From: Paeniglutamicibacter kerguelensis
GTDB taxonomy: Bacteria; Actinomycetota; Actinomycetes; Actinomycetales; Micrococcaceae
Direction: 5' to 3'
Assembly: GCF_017876535.1 (NCBI RefSeq)
Contig: NZ_JAGIOF010000001.1
Coordinates: 2,542,001 to 2,606,000, forward strand
DNA length: 64,000 nucleotides
Shown here: positions 22,830-31,238 of the stretch, in pieces
How positions within the stretch are numbered: the stretch's first letter is position 1
Layout: each line of letters starts with the position of its first letter
Made by a program: the position numbers and the translations under genes
The notes under the pieces: generated by a model
The model's database searches: none
What the model saw: only the letters and a program-made list of their open reading frames with translations
What the model was told of the DNA's origin: nothing

Positions 22830-24089
22830 ATGCCCATGTCTTCCAACAGTTCCGATGTACCTAGTTCCCAGCTTGCACTCCTGTTGACGTCCGCAGGATG
22901 GGAGCTGTTGAATTCCGTCGACCCGTCATCGGCCGGCACCAACGAAGCTGCTTTTCAATTGAACCTGAGCCTTCGCAAAGCCGGTCACCCGGCCGAGTTG
23001 GCCACTGCGGTGGTCCAGCAGAGCCAGCTGCGTTTCAAGGCGCGGACGAAATTCGGGCCGTTTGCCGACAGCATGGTCTTCACGCAGGCAGGCCTGGAAC
23101 AGGCCACGCGGCTGAACATTGCCGGCCTGCATGCCCAGCGCTACACGCGCGCCGGCATCAAGAAGGTTGCAGACCTCGGTTGCGGCATTGGCGCCGATTC
23201 GTTGGCCTTGGCCAGTGCGGAAATCGATGTGACCGCGGTCGAACTGGATGAAACCACTGCCGCCGCAACAACCCTGAACCTCATGCCATGGACGAACGCC
23301 CGGGTCGTGAATGCGGATGCGACGTCATTCGACCTGACCGGTTTCGACGGCGTGTGGCTGGATCCCGCGCGCCGCACCACCGACACCTCGGGCACATCAC
23401 GGATCTTTGATCCCGAGGCGTTCAGCCCTCCACTGTCGTTCGTCGAGAACCTGGCCGACCGGGGGCTGGCCGTTGGCGTCAAGATGGGTCCGGGCCTGCC
23501 CCACGACGCCATTCCAGCCAATTGCGAAGTCCAGTGGGTTTCTGTCAACGGGGATGTCACGGAAGCGGCACTGTGGTTCGGCAAGCTAGCGCGCCCGGGC
23601 ATCCGCCGGGCCGCCCTCGTGATCAGCGAGCACGGGGCCACCGAAATCACCAGCTCCCTGGATTTCGATCCGGACGCCGCGCTCCGCGGCGACGTGCCGG
23701 TCGGTCCCATCTCCGAGTACCTCTACGAGCCGGACGGCGCTGTCATACGCGCGGGCCTCATCGATGAACTGCTCAAGATCACCGGCGGGCACCTTCTCGA
23801 CCCGCATATCGCCTACTTTGGAACCGATGCCTTTGTCCAGACGCCGCTGGCCAAGGCATACAAGGTGGTGGAAGTCCGGCCTTACCACGTCAAGAACCTG
23901 CGGGCATGGGTCAAGGCGGAAAAGATCGGCGTTCTGGACATCAAGAAACGCGGCATGGACGTCACCCCGGAAGAGCTGCGCAAGGTGCTTCTGGCCGGCT
24001 CCGGAAAGAGCTCCAAGAAGAAGGCCACCTTGGTGCTCACCCGCATCGGCGACCAGCGTGTTGCAATCCAGGTGGAACCCGTGGCCTAG
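22830..24089 (+). CDS. Class I SAM-dependent methyltransferase with THUMP-like C-terminal domain
   Basis: The 419-aa protein has a Rossmann-type methyltransferase core at about residues 110-250. Motif I is KVADLGCGIGADSLALA, an acidic VELDE follows at the end of strand 2, and a catalytic-loop-like DGVWLDPARR comes later. The C-terminal third (KAYKVVEVRPYHVKNLRAWV onward, with RGMDVTPEELRKVL) corresponds to the THUMP-like domain found with such enzymes in actinobacteria. An RNA substrate is likely but not known. It is the first non-flagellar gene right of the flagellar cluster. Confidence 0.8.
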   Translation: MPMSSNSSDVPSSQLALLLTSAGWELLNSVDPSSAGTNEAAFQLNLSLRKAGHPAELATAVVQQSQLRFKARTKFGPFADSMVFTQAGLEQATRLNIAGLHAQRYTRAGIKKVADLGCGIGADSLALASAEIDVTAVELDETTAAATTLNLMPWTNARVVNADATSFDLTGFDGVWLDPARRTTDTSGTSRIFDPEAFSPPLSFVENLADRGLAVGVKMGPGLPHDAIPANCEVQWVSVNGDVTEAALWFGKLARPGIRRAALVISEHGATEITSSLDFDPDAALRGDVPVGPISEYLYEPDGAVIRAGLIDELLKITGGHLLDPHIAYFGTDAFVQTPLAKAYKVVEVRPYHVKNLRAWVKAEKIGVLDIKKRGMDVTPEELRKVLLAGSGKSSKKKATLVLTRIGDQRVAIQVEPVA

Positions 24090-24199
24090 GCCCGTCCAAC
24101 AGGTGGTTTCATTCATGTCATCCACCACGCCAACTAACTCGATAGAATTGAACGTGCATTAAATTTGGGGTGGTTCACCGCAAAATATTTGGAGGCTAG

Positions 24200-25342
24200 A
24201 TGCAAATAGAATTCGCATCATCACGCCAGTCCACCCTTGGGGTGGAATGGGAAATTGCGTTGGTGGATCGAAACACGGCGGACCTGCGTTCCGTTGCCGA
24301 CGACGTCTTGGCGCAGCTGCATGCCCGCCATGGTTCCCTCGAACTTGATGAAGAGCACCCCCACGTGAAGCAGGAGCTGCTGCTCAACACCGTGGAAATA
24401 GTTACTGGCGTCTGCGAAACGGTTTCCGAGGCCAAGGCCGAACTGCACGAGAGCATCGTGTCGATTCGCGAAGTCACGGACCCCATGGGCATTGACCTCT
24501 ACTGTGCTGGATCGCATCCCTTTGCGTCGCCCAAGTCGCAGCCGGTCACTGACAAGGACCGCTATGCCAGGATGATCGATCGAACGCAGTGGTGGGGCCA
24601 GCAGATGGTCATCTACGGTGTTCACGTCCACGTGGGTTTGGACTCCCGGGACAAGGCGCTTCCGATTGTGGACGGGTTGATCAACTACCAGGCCCATTTC
24701 CAGGCGCTTTCGGCTTCCAGCCCGTTCTGGGGCGGCGAAGACACCGGCTATGCCTCACAGCGGGCCTTGATGTTCCAGCAACTCCCGACAGCCGGCGTGC
24801 CTTACCATTTCTCCACCTGGAAACAGTACGAAGCGTACGTGGCCGACATGGTGCACACCGGCGTCATTGACGACATCTCGGAGATCCGCTGGGATGTTCG
24901 TCCGGTGCCTCGCTTCGGCACTGTGGAAATGCGCATCTCGGACGGCTTGTCCTCGCTTCAAGACATCGGGGCCATCGCCGCCCTGACGCAATGCCTGGTT
25001 GATGACATGTCCACGACGCTGGACAATGGTGGTTCGATTCCCGTCATGCCTCCTTGGTACCGGGTGGAGAACAAGTGGCGTGCCGCGCGCTACGGCATGG
25101 AAGCCATCATCATCCTCAACGCCGAAGGCGATGAAATGCTGGTTACCGACCATCTGCGCATGGAACTTGAACGGCTTGCCCCCGTGGCCGAAAAGCTCGG
25201 GTGCAGTGCTGAGCTGGCCGACGTGGAACGCATCATCACGGGCGGCGCCGGCTACCAATGGCAACACAAGATTGCAGCCGCTCACGGCGGAGATCTGCGT
25301 GAGGTGGTCAAGGACAATATCCGGCGAATGAATATCGCCTAG
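24200..25342 (+). CDS. Carboxylate-amine ligase, YbdK/GCS2-type glutamate-cysteine ligase
   Basis: The family joins glutamate and cysteine by a gamma bond in an ATP-dependent reaction; YbdK shows weak activity of this kind and many homologues have unknown substrates. Family motifs are visible: TLGVEWEIALVD at the N-terminus, VHVHVGLDSRDKALPIVDGL, and WDVRPVPRFGTVEMRISDGL, which carries metal- and substrate-binding residues. Length 380 aa matches YbdK. Mycothiol, not glutathione, is the usual actinobacterial thiol, so the product is uncertain. It ends before a strong hairpin shared with tsaD. Confidence 0.85.
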   Translation: MQIEFASSRQSTLGVEWEIALVDRNTADLRSVADDVLAQLHARHGSLELDEEHPHVKQELLLNTVEIVTGVCETVSEAKAELHESIVSIREVTDPMGIDLYCAGSHPFASPKSQPVTDKDRYARMIDRTQWWGQQMVIYGVHVHVGLDSRDKALPIVDGLINYQAHFQALSASSPFWGGEDTGYASQRALMFQQLPTAGVPYHFSTWKQYEAYVADMVHTGVIDDISEIRWDVRPVPRFGTVEMRISDGLSSLQDIGAIAALTQCLVDDMSTTLDNGGSIPVMPPWYRVENKWRAARYGMEAIIILNAEGDEMLVTDHLRMELERLAPVAEKLGCSAELADVERIITGGAGYQWQHKIAAAHGGDLREVVKDNIRRMNIA

Positions 25343-25361
25343 ATTCCCGACCTGGCTAATT

Positions 25362-25400
25362 GATTGAAGGGTATGCGCCGTTGGCGCATACCCTTCAATC
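25362..25400. terminator. Bidirectional terminator hairpin between the YbdK-type gene and tsaD
   Basis: Perfect 18-bp stem (25362-25379 / 25383-25400) with a three-base loop, between convergent genes. T/A-rich flanks (TTAATT on the left, GTTTAATT on the right) could serve as short U tracts in either direction. Confidence 0.75.
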
Positions 25401-25442
25401 GTTTAATTCAGTTATCCATCCAAGGGGATCTGAGCCGGGCGA

Positions 25443-26522
25443 CTAAGCTACCAAGGAAATCAGGCTCACGGGCTGCCCGGAGTCCGTGGAGAACTTCAGG
25501 CCGGTCGGCTTCACACCGGCGCTGACAAGTTGTGCCCCAAGTGCGGCCACCATGGCTCCGTTGTCGGTGCACAGGCTCCTGGGCGGCACCCGAAGAGTAA
25601 TCCCCGCCGAGGCACAGCGGGCAGCCAGAAGCTCGCGTAGGCGCGTATTGGCCGCAACCCCTCCCCCGAGCAGCAGGTCGGTCAGCCCGTGCTCCTGGCA
25701 GGCGCGTACGGCCTTCGAGGTAATAACGTCAACCACTGCTTCCTGGAAGCTGGCAGCAATGTCGGCAACGGGGACTTCTTCACCGCGCAGTTGGTATTGC
25801 TCGACGCATCGTGCCACGGCCGTCTTGAGGCCAGAGAACGAGAAATCGTGCCGGTGCTTGCCCGGATTTTCCGCGCTACCCACGAATTTGGGAAGCGTCA
25901 GTCCGCGGGGGAAGCGGATGGCCTTGGGGTCGCCTTCCCTGGCGATCTTGTCGATGACGGGCCCACCCGGGTATCCAAGCCCGAGGAGGCGGGCAACCTT
26001 GTCATAGGCCTCACCCGCTGCGTCGTCGATCGTTGCCCCCAAAAGACGGACATCGTCGGAAAGCGAATTGACCTGCAGGATTTCTGTATGGCCACCTGAC
26101 ACCAAGAGTGCGCCGAGGTTCTCAGGCAGCTTGCCGCCGTCCAAAACCGCCACGCCAACATGCGCAACTAGATGATTAATCGCATAGAGGGGTTTTCCAC
26201 TGGCCATTGCAAGCGCCTTGGCTGCCGCGACGCCTACCATCAACGCACCGGAGAGTCCCGGGCCGCTGGTTACGGCAATGGCATCGATTTCATCCAGGGT
26301 GACCCCTGCCGTAGTCAAGGCCGATTCAAGGGTGGGCACAAACTCGTTCAGGTGGGCACGCGAAGCGATTTCGGGAATCACGCCGCCAAAGCGCACGTGC
26401 TCCTCCATGGAGGAGGCAACGGCGTTGACCAGCAAGTCGGTTCCTCGCACAATTCCCACGCCTGTTTCATCGCAGGAAGACTCAATGCCAAGAACAAGGG
26501 GATTGGAAACAGACATAGCCAT
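25443..26522 (-). CDS. tsaD: tRNA N6-adenosine threonylcarbamoyltransferase TsaD
   Basis: TsaD transfers the threonylcarbamoyl group to A37 of ANN-decoding tRNAs, working with TsaB and TsaE, both encoded upstream. The protein (359 aa) begins [15 protein letters not shown] and has the metal-binding HxxxH motif in [14 protein letters not shown] glycine-rich nucleotide motif [11 protein letters not shown] and the C-terminal [17 protein letters not shown] are also present. I chose the ATG at 26522 (AGGAGA nine bases upstream); the frame is open further but lacks a signal. Confidence 0.96.
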   Translation of the reverse strand: MAMSVSNPLVLGIESSCDETGVGIVRGTDLLVNAVASSMEEHVRFGGVIPEIASRAHLNEFVPTLESALTTAGVTLDEIDAIAVTSGPGLSGALMVGVAAAKALAMASGKPLYAINHLVAHVGVAVLDGGKLPENLGALLVSGGHTEILQVNSLSDDVRLLGATIDDAAGEAYDKVARLLGLGYPGGPVIDKIAREGDPKAIRFPRGLTLPKFVGSAENPGKHRHDFSFSGLKTAVARCVEQYQLRGEEVPVADIAASFQEAVVDVITSKAVRACQEHGLTDLLLGGGVAANTRLRELLAARCASAGITLRVPPRSLCTDNGAMVAALGAQLVSAGVKPTGLKFSTDSGQPVSLISLVA

Positions 26523-26583
26523 AATTTTAGGTCTCCTGACCCGGGTTAGACGAAGCGGCGCCGTGCCCAGCACGTCGCCATTG

Positions 26584-27069
26584 TTATGCGGAAGGAATCA
26601 AGACCTTGCGCATGATGACGGCATCAACGCCGTCGCGGTAGTAGCGCGGGCGACGGTGAATCACTTCGAACCCGTGGCGTTCATAGAGGCCCTGGGCGCG
26701 TGGATTGTCTGCCCGGACTTCCAGCAGCAGGTCAGTGGCGCTTTGGTCGATGGCACGTGCAATCATGGTGCGCAGCAGATGCGTCCCGATCCCCCGTCCT
26801 TCGTATTCCGGGATCACGGCAATCGTTTGCACATCGGCCAGGGGCAGCACGCACATGAGGCCGCAATAGGCCACGATCCGGTCGGCATCTTCCACAACCC
26901 AATAGTCACGGGTGTCGGTGAGGGCCAATTCGTCTACAAACATTGAAAGGGGCCATGCGTCCACGGGGAACAGCTCTGTTTCCAGGGCCCAGACCTTTGC
27001 CAGGTCGTCGCTGGTCATGAAACGGGTATGGAGCCCTTCGGCCTGCGACTCATGTGCGGAGTTTCTCAA
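26584..27069 (-). CDS. rimI: Ribosomal protein S18 alanine N-acetyltransferase RimI
   Basis: This is a GNAT-family acetyltransferase (161 aa). The acetyl-CoA loop is [20 protein letters not shown], followed by the RimI-type ending [20 protein letters not shown] and [11 protein letters not shown]. Start is TTG, overlapping the tsaB stop (TTGA), with an AAGGGGA ribosome site. The tsaB-rimI-tsaD arrangement is common in actinobacteria and supports RimI over other GNAT enzymes, although substrate cannot be proved. Confidence 0.9.
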   Translation of the reverse strand: MRNSAHESQAEGLHTRFMTSDDLAKVWALETELFPVDAWPLSMFVDELALTDTRDYWVVEDADRIVAYCGLMCVLPLADVQTIAVIPEYEGRGIGTHLLRTMIARAIDQSATDLLLEVRADNPRAQGLYERHGFEVIHRRPRYYRDGVDAVIMRKVLIPSA

Positions 27070-27746
27070 AGCATTTTCCCCTTCATGACTGCGGGAACCT
27101 TGGCATCCGATTCACGCAGATACAGCGGCTCCGTGGAGAGCAATGGTTTCCCTTCGGCAAGCAGCCTTGCGGCGCGGGTGCCGAGGGCCACCGCGCTGGG
27201 GTGCAGGTCCTCAAACCCTTCAATAATGCTTGCCCCGATGGCCCGGAGGCGTTCTGCGTAGAGCCCTGCCCCGGCCCCGTAAACCGGGAGGGCTGGAAGC
27301 TCTTCAGCGACCGTGACATTCGGGCCATCCAGCAGTTCACCGGTGGAGGTGTAGCGTGCCCAGTAGAGTTCCTTGCGACGGGCATCAATGGCAACCACGA
27401 ATTCCGTTTCGGGGTTGCCGGCCACGGCCTCAAGCGCGATGGCGTCAAGGCTCATCACCCCATGCACCGGTATGTTCCAGACAAAGCCCAGCGTGCGGGC
27501 CGTGGCAAGCCCCACGCGCAGGCCCGTGAACGGGCCCGGCCCGACGCCGACGACGATCCCAGCGAGGCCGTCTCCGCCGATCCCTGCGTTCTTAAACAGA
27601 CTTTCAATGGCCGGAGCCAAGACCTCGGAGTGGTCGTTGCTGGCCGTCGAGGTAAAGGATTCGATGACGCGAACGTCTTGTGCATCGGTGGCATCCAGAA
27701 GGGCGGCCGAAGCATTGGCTGAGGTGTCAATCGCCAGTAGATACAC
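27066..27746 (-). CDS. tsaB: tRNA threonylcarbamoyladenosine biosynthesis protein TsaB
   Basis: TsaB is the ASKHA-fold partner that stabilises TsaD. The 226-aa product begins VYLLAIDTSANASAALLD and has the characteristic GVGPGPFTGLRVGLATARTL. The GTG at 27746 is preferred: AAGGAA is eight bases upstream and it follows the tsaE stop by four bases. Upstream in-frame codons belong to the tsaE region. Confidence 0.94.
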   Translation of the reverse strand: MYLLAIDTSANASAALLDATDAQDVRVIESFTSTASNDHSEVLAPAIESLFKNAGIGGDGLAGIVVGVGPGPFTGLRVGLATARTLGFVWNIPVHGVMSLDAIALEAVAGNPETEFVVAIDARRKELYWARYTSTGELLDGPNVTVAEELPALPVYGAGAGLYAERLRAIGASIIEGFEDLHPSAVALGTRAARLLAEGKPLLSTEPLYLRESDAKVPAVMKGKML

Positions 27747-27750
27747 TGTG

Positions 27751-28323
27751 CTATTTCCTTGAACTGTCGAAGTCGTTAAGAAGCTCGGCGAGCGCCTCGT
27801 GGTGTTCCCATCGTGGCCCGTATGCACCAAGGATGATGGTGCGAGGTTCTTCGTCTTCACCTTCGTGGAAGTCGAAGACCAGTTCCCCGCCGGTATCGGC
27901 GGACCCGGCGCGCAGCAGCGTGATTTCCAAGCGGGAGTCGCTCAGTTGTTCGACTTTCCCCTGCCCCCATTCGACCACCGTGACCGAGCAACCCATGCTG
28001 CTTTCCAGGTCAAGGTCGTCCACCTCCCCCGCGCTTTCGAGCCGGTAGGCGTCCACATGGACAAGATCCGGCCCATGGGCAAGCGAAGGGTGGATTCGCG
28101 AGAGGACAAAGGTTGGCGAAATAATGCCCTCGCGCACGCCCATGCCAAGACCCAGGCCCTGGGTGAAGGTCGTCTTGCCTGCTCCCAGTTCACCGGTGAG
28201 CACCAAGAGGTCGCCGGCTTCCAGCAGCCCGCCCAAGCGCTGGGCGAAGCGTTGCGTCTCGGCGACATCCCCCACGGCGATCTGCGCCTTGAGGGCCGCT
28301 CCCCCACTGACCGGATCACTCAC
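27751..28323 (-). CDS. tsaE: tRNA threonylcarbamoyladenosine biosynthesis ATPase TsaE
   Basis: TsaE is a small P-loop ATPase that resets the TsaB-TsaD complex. Walker A GELGAGKTT is at residues 44-52 and the family segment GIISPTFVLSRIHPSLA with VHVDAYRLES follows. The GTG start at 28323 overlaps the alr stop by eight bases and has GGGGTG six bases upstream. The C-terminal 45 residues extend beyond the minimal family length (190 aa here). Confidence 0.94.
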   Translation of the reverse strand: MSDPVSGGAALKAQIAVGDVAETQRFAQRLGGLLEAGDLLVLTGELGAGKTTFTQGLGLGMGVREGIISPTFVLSRIHPSLAHGPDLVHVDAYRLESAGEVDDLDLESSMGCSVTVVEWGQGKVEQLSDSRLEITLLRAGSADTGGELVFDFHEGEDEEPRTIILGAYGPRWEHHEALAELLNDFDSSRK

Positions 28324-29518
28324 CCGATTCACCCCATGTTCCTTCCACCAGCTGGCGGGGCACACGTGGGGAAATGCGGGTCACGATCTCGTAGTTGATC
28401 GTTCCGGCGGCATCGGCCCATTCGGTGACTTGCGGACCGCCGTCGCCAAAGAGGACGACTTCCGACCCGAGGAGTTCTTCCACGTCGACGTCGGGCCCCA
28501 GGTCCACCACGAACTGGTCCATGGCAATGGATCCACGCACCCGATAGATCTTGCCGTTGATGCTGACCGGCGCGTTGTTGGCCCCACGGGGAATTCCATC
28601 GGCGTAACCCATGGGGACCAACCCCAGGTAGGTGTCTTCGGTGGTGTGGTAGCGAAGGCCGTAGCCAACGCCCTGTCCCGCCGGAACGCGCTTCACGTTT
28701 GCCACGCGACTCACCAGGCGCATGGCCGGGCGCAGGCCGAAGCTCTCGGGGCTTTCGTTTTCGAAGGGGCTCAGTCCGTACAGCCCCAGGCCGAGGCGCA
28801 CCATGTCGTAGTGCGCGTCGGGGCGGGAAAGGATGGCGGGCGTGTTTGCAATGTGGCGTACTTCAAGGTCGAAGCCCGCATCCTCGGCGAGAGCCACGGC
28901 TTCGTTGAAGGCCGTGAGCTGTTCATCGGTTTCGGGACGCTCGGGTTCATCGGCAACCGCCAGATGGGAGAACACTCCAACGATGCGCATGAGCCCCTCT
29001 TCCTGGTAACTCGAGGCACGCCCCAGGAGGGCATCCCAATCGGCGGGCGTGCTGCCGTTGCGTCCCAGTCCGGTGTCGATCTTGAGGTGGACTCGGGCAG
29101 GCTGTGCGGCGGCCTCGGCGGCACGGGCCACGTAGTCCAGTTCCCATCCGGAAACGGCGATGTCGATGTTTGCGGCAATGGCATCTTCGAAGGGCGTGCC
29201 TTCGGTGTGGAGCCATGCCAGCAGCGGGGCGTTGAGCCCTGCTTCACGGAGTTTCAGCGCCTCGGTGACGTGGGCGCAACCCAGCCATGTTGCACCAGCC
29301 TGAAGGGCGGCGCGGCCCACCGCGACGGCACCGTGTCCGTACCCGTCGGCCTTGACCACGGCCATGATTTTTGCGGGGGCAACCAGTTCGGAGACGCGCT
29401 TGACGTTTTCGCGCACGTTCGCCAGATCAATGATTGCTCGGCGTTCCCAGTTCGGCGTCATTGCCGGCTTCTGGTCGCGGGTCGGGGTCTCGGGTTGTTC
29501 ATTTGATTGCGCACTCAC
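28316..29518 (-). CDS. alr: Alanine racemase
   Basis: A PLP-dependent enzyme that makes D-alanine for peptidoglycan. The PLP lysine is in IMAVVKADGYGHGAVAVG (residue 56 from the chosen start) and the second catalytic tyrosine in GVGYGLRYHT. Fold-type III barrel segments and the C-terminal beta domain (VRGSIAMDQFVVDLG) are complete in 400 aa. The GTG at 29518 (VSAQSNEQPE) is selected; an internal ATG (MTPNWERR) is possible. It heads the alr-tsaE-tsaB-rimI-tsaD operon. Confidence 0.94.
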   Translation of the reverse strand: MSAQSNEQPETPTRDQKPAMTPNWERRAIIDLANVRENVKRVSELVAPAKIMAVVKADGYGHGAVAVGRAALQAGATWLGCAHVTEALKLREAGLNAPLLAWLHTEGTPFEDAIAANIDIAVSGWELDYVARAAEAAAQPARVHLKIDTGLGRNGSTPADWDALLGRASSYQEEGLMRIVGVFSHLAVADEPERPETDEQLTAFNEAVALAEDAGFDLEVRHIANTPAILSRPDAHYDMVRLGLGLYGLSPFENESPESFGLRPAMRLVSRVANVKRVPAGQGVGYGLRYHTTEDTYLGLVPMGYADGIPRGANNAPVSINGKIYRVRGSIAMDQFVVDLGPDVDVEELLGSEVVLFGDGGPQVTEWADAAGTINYEIVTRISPRVPRQLVEGTWGESGE

Positions 29519-29583
29519 CGAACAATTATCCCACTTTCGCCCCGCTGCTCGTTCCATAGGCGCGGGCCCGCGTGCGCCAATAC

Positions 29584-29626
29584 GAAAAATGCTCCGTTGC
29601 CTTCGGCGTGGAAGGCAACGGAGCAT
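29584..29626 (-). terminator. Rho-independent terminator of mscL
   Basis: A perfect 16-bp stem (29589-29604 / 29611-29626, six-base loop) followed on the minus strand by TTTTT (29588-29584), just past the mscL stop. Confidence 0.85.
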
Positions 29627-29651
29627 CGAAATTGGCGGGGGTTGGGCCGCG

Positions 29652-30050
29652 CTAGCTGGTCCGGCTCTTAAGTTCGTCCCGGATCTCGGCAAGGAGTGCA
29701 AGCTTCGGGTCCACCGGGGCTTCAGCTTCTTCAACCCCGAACTTGGCCTTGTGCAAGTCGTTCAGCTTCTTCATCGGCATCACGACCACAAAGTAAATGG
29801 CTGCGGCGACGAGCAAGAAGTTCACGAGGACGGTGAGGAAGGCGCCGAACTTCACCTGGACGCCACCGGCAAGAGTCACGACAAGGAATGAATCAAAGTT
29901 GGGGGAACCCACCAACCCTGCGATAAGTGGCATGAGGATGAATTCCACCATTGCGGTGACGACGGAACCAAATGCGGCACCGATGACAACAGCAACAGCA
30001 AGGTCAACGACATTGCCCTTCATTATGAAATCTCTAAATCCCTTAAGCAT
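29652..30050 (-). CDS. mscL: Large-conductance mechanosensitive channel MscL
   Basis: MscL opens under membrane tension and releases solutes during osmotic down-shock. The 132-aa protein starts MLKGFRDFIMKGNVVDLAVA and has two transmembrane helices (about residues 14-40 and 66-90). A periplasmic-side loop lies between them, and a C-terminal charged helix ends LLAEIRDELKSR. The ATG at 30050 matches the family N-terminus; the upstream open codons do not. Confidence 0.95.
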   Translation of the reverse strand: MLKGFRDFIMKGNVVDLAVAVVIGAAFGSVVTAMVEFILMPLIAGLVGSPNFDSFLVVTLAGGVQVKFGAFLTVLVNFLLVAAAIYFVVVMPMKKLNDLHKAKFGVEEAEAPVDPKLALLAEIRDELKSRTS

Positions 30051-30131
30051 GAGCCCAGCTTTACATACATATAGGACGAATTTCATGGTTTGACCCGCTG
30101 TTTCACCAAAATTCCACTGTCTTTCCGCAAA

Positions 30132-31091
30132 TTAGATCTTGCGGAGCAGCATTCTCCTGATGGAGTGGTCGGCCGACTTGCTGAGCACCAGTTGAGCCCG
30201 GCCGCGTGTTGGGATGACGTTCTCGCGCAGGTTCGGTTCATTGATCCGCTTCCAAATACCGTGCGCGGTTTCCCTGGCCTGCTCGTCGCTCAGGTTCGCG
30301 TAGCGGTGGAAGTACGAGGCAGGGTCCGAGAACGCGCCGGAGCGCAGCTTCATGAACCGGCTGATGTACCATTCCTCGATGTCAGCGGTGCGTGCATCCA
30401 CGAAGACCGAGAAGTCAAAGAAATCACTCAACGCAAGTCCGGCGATGCCGTCCATGCGGGCACGGGCCGGCTGGAGCACATTCAGGCCCTCGACAATCAG
30501 TACCTGCGGCGAGCGGACCACGACTTCCTTGCCCGGCACAATGTCATAAGTCAGGTGCGAGTACCAAGGTGCGCGGACCTCGGGAGCCCCGGACTTGACC
30601 TCGGAAACGAATCGGAGCAGCCTCCGCCGGTCGTAGGATTCCGGGAACCCCTTGCGGTGCATGATCCCGCGCTTTTCCAAGTCGGCATTCGGATACAGGA
30701 AACCATCCGTGGTGATCAGCTGGACGTCCGGGGTGTCAGGCCAGCGACGCAGAAGCTCTTGCAACACGCGAGCCGTGGTCGATTTGCCCACGGCCACGGA
30801 TCCCGCCACACCGATCACGAATGGTGTGCGACTGGTCTTTTCCCCCAGGAAGGTGTTGGTTGCCTGATGAAGGGATGCTGCACCTTGGACATAAAGGTTG
30901 AGCAAACGAGAGAGAGGCAGATACACCTCGCGGACTTCCTCAAGGTTTAGCTGTTCGCCCAAGCCGCTGAGCCGCTGCAGGTCCGCCTCGTCGAGGGGTT
31001 GCTGCATTTCATTGGATAGGCGCGCCCATGTTTGACGGTCTAATTCGACGAAAGGTGTCGCACCGAAGTCGACCGTACGCTGTCCATTCAC
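30132..31091 (-). CDS. coaA: Pantothenate kinase, type I (CoaA)
   Basis: This enzyme catalyses the first step of coenzyme A synthesis. The Walker A motif [12 protein letters not shown] is at residues 94-105. Typical CoaA segments follow: [39 protein letters not shown] and [11 protein letters not shown]. Length 319 aa is normal. It is divergent from glmS, with about 147 bases between the starts. Confidence 0.96.
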   Translation of the reverse strand: MNGQRTVDFGATPFVELDRQTWARLSNEMQQPLDEADLQRLSGLGEQLNLEEVREVYLPLSRLLNLYVQGAASLHQATNTFLGEKTSRTPFVIGVAGSVAVGKSTTARVLQELLRRWPDTPDVQLITTDGFLYPNADLEKRGIMHRKGFPESYDRRRLLRFVSEVKSGAPEVRAPWYSHLTYDIVPGKEVVVRSPQVLIVEGLNVLQPARARMDGIAGLALSDFFDFSVFVDARTADIEEWYISRFMKLRSGAFSDPASYFHRYANLSDEQARETAHGIWKRINEPNLRENVIPTRGRAQLVLSKSADHSIRRMLLRKI

Positions 31092-31238
31092 GCCTTGAAT
31101 TGTGCCAAGAAAGCTCCCATAAACCCAAACGTCGACCGATCACTGATATTGGGCAGCATGGTCAACCCCATAAAATTGCGATGCTCGCTCACGGCAAAAA
31201 TGCACTTTTGGGCACTTTGCGGCATGTACTCTTTTTTC

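Noticed and set aside
31042..31238. glmS ribozyme or riboswitch upstream of glmS
   Set aside because: The known glmS ribozyme occurs in Firmicutes and needs a structured leader of about 150 bases; the divergent gap is short and shares no recognisable core.
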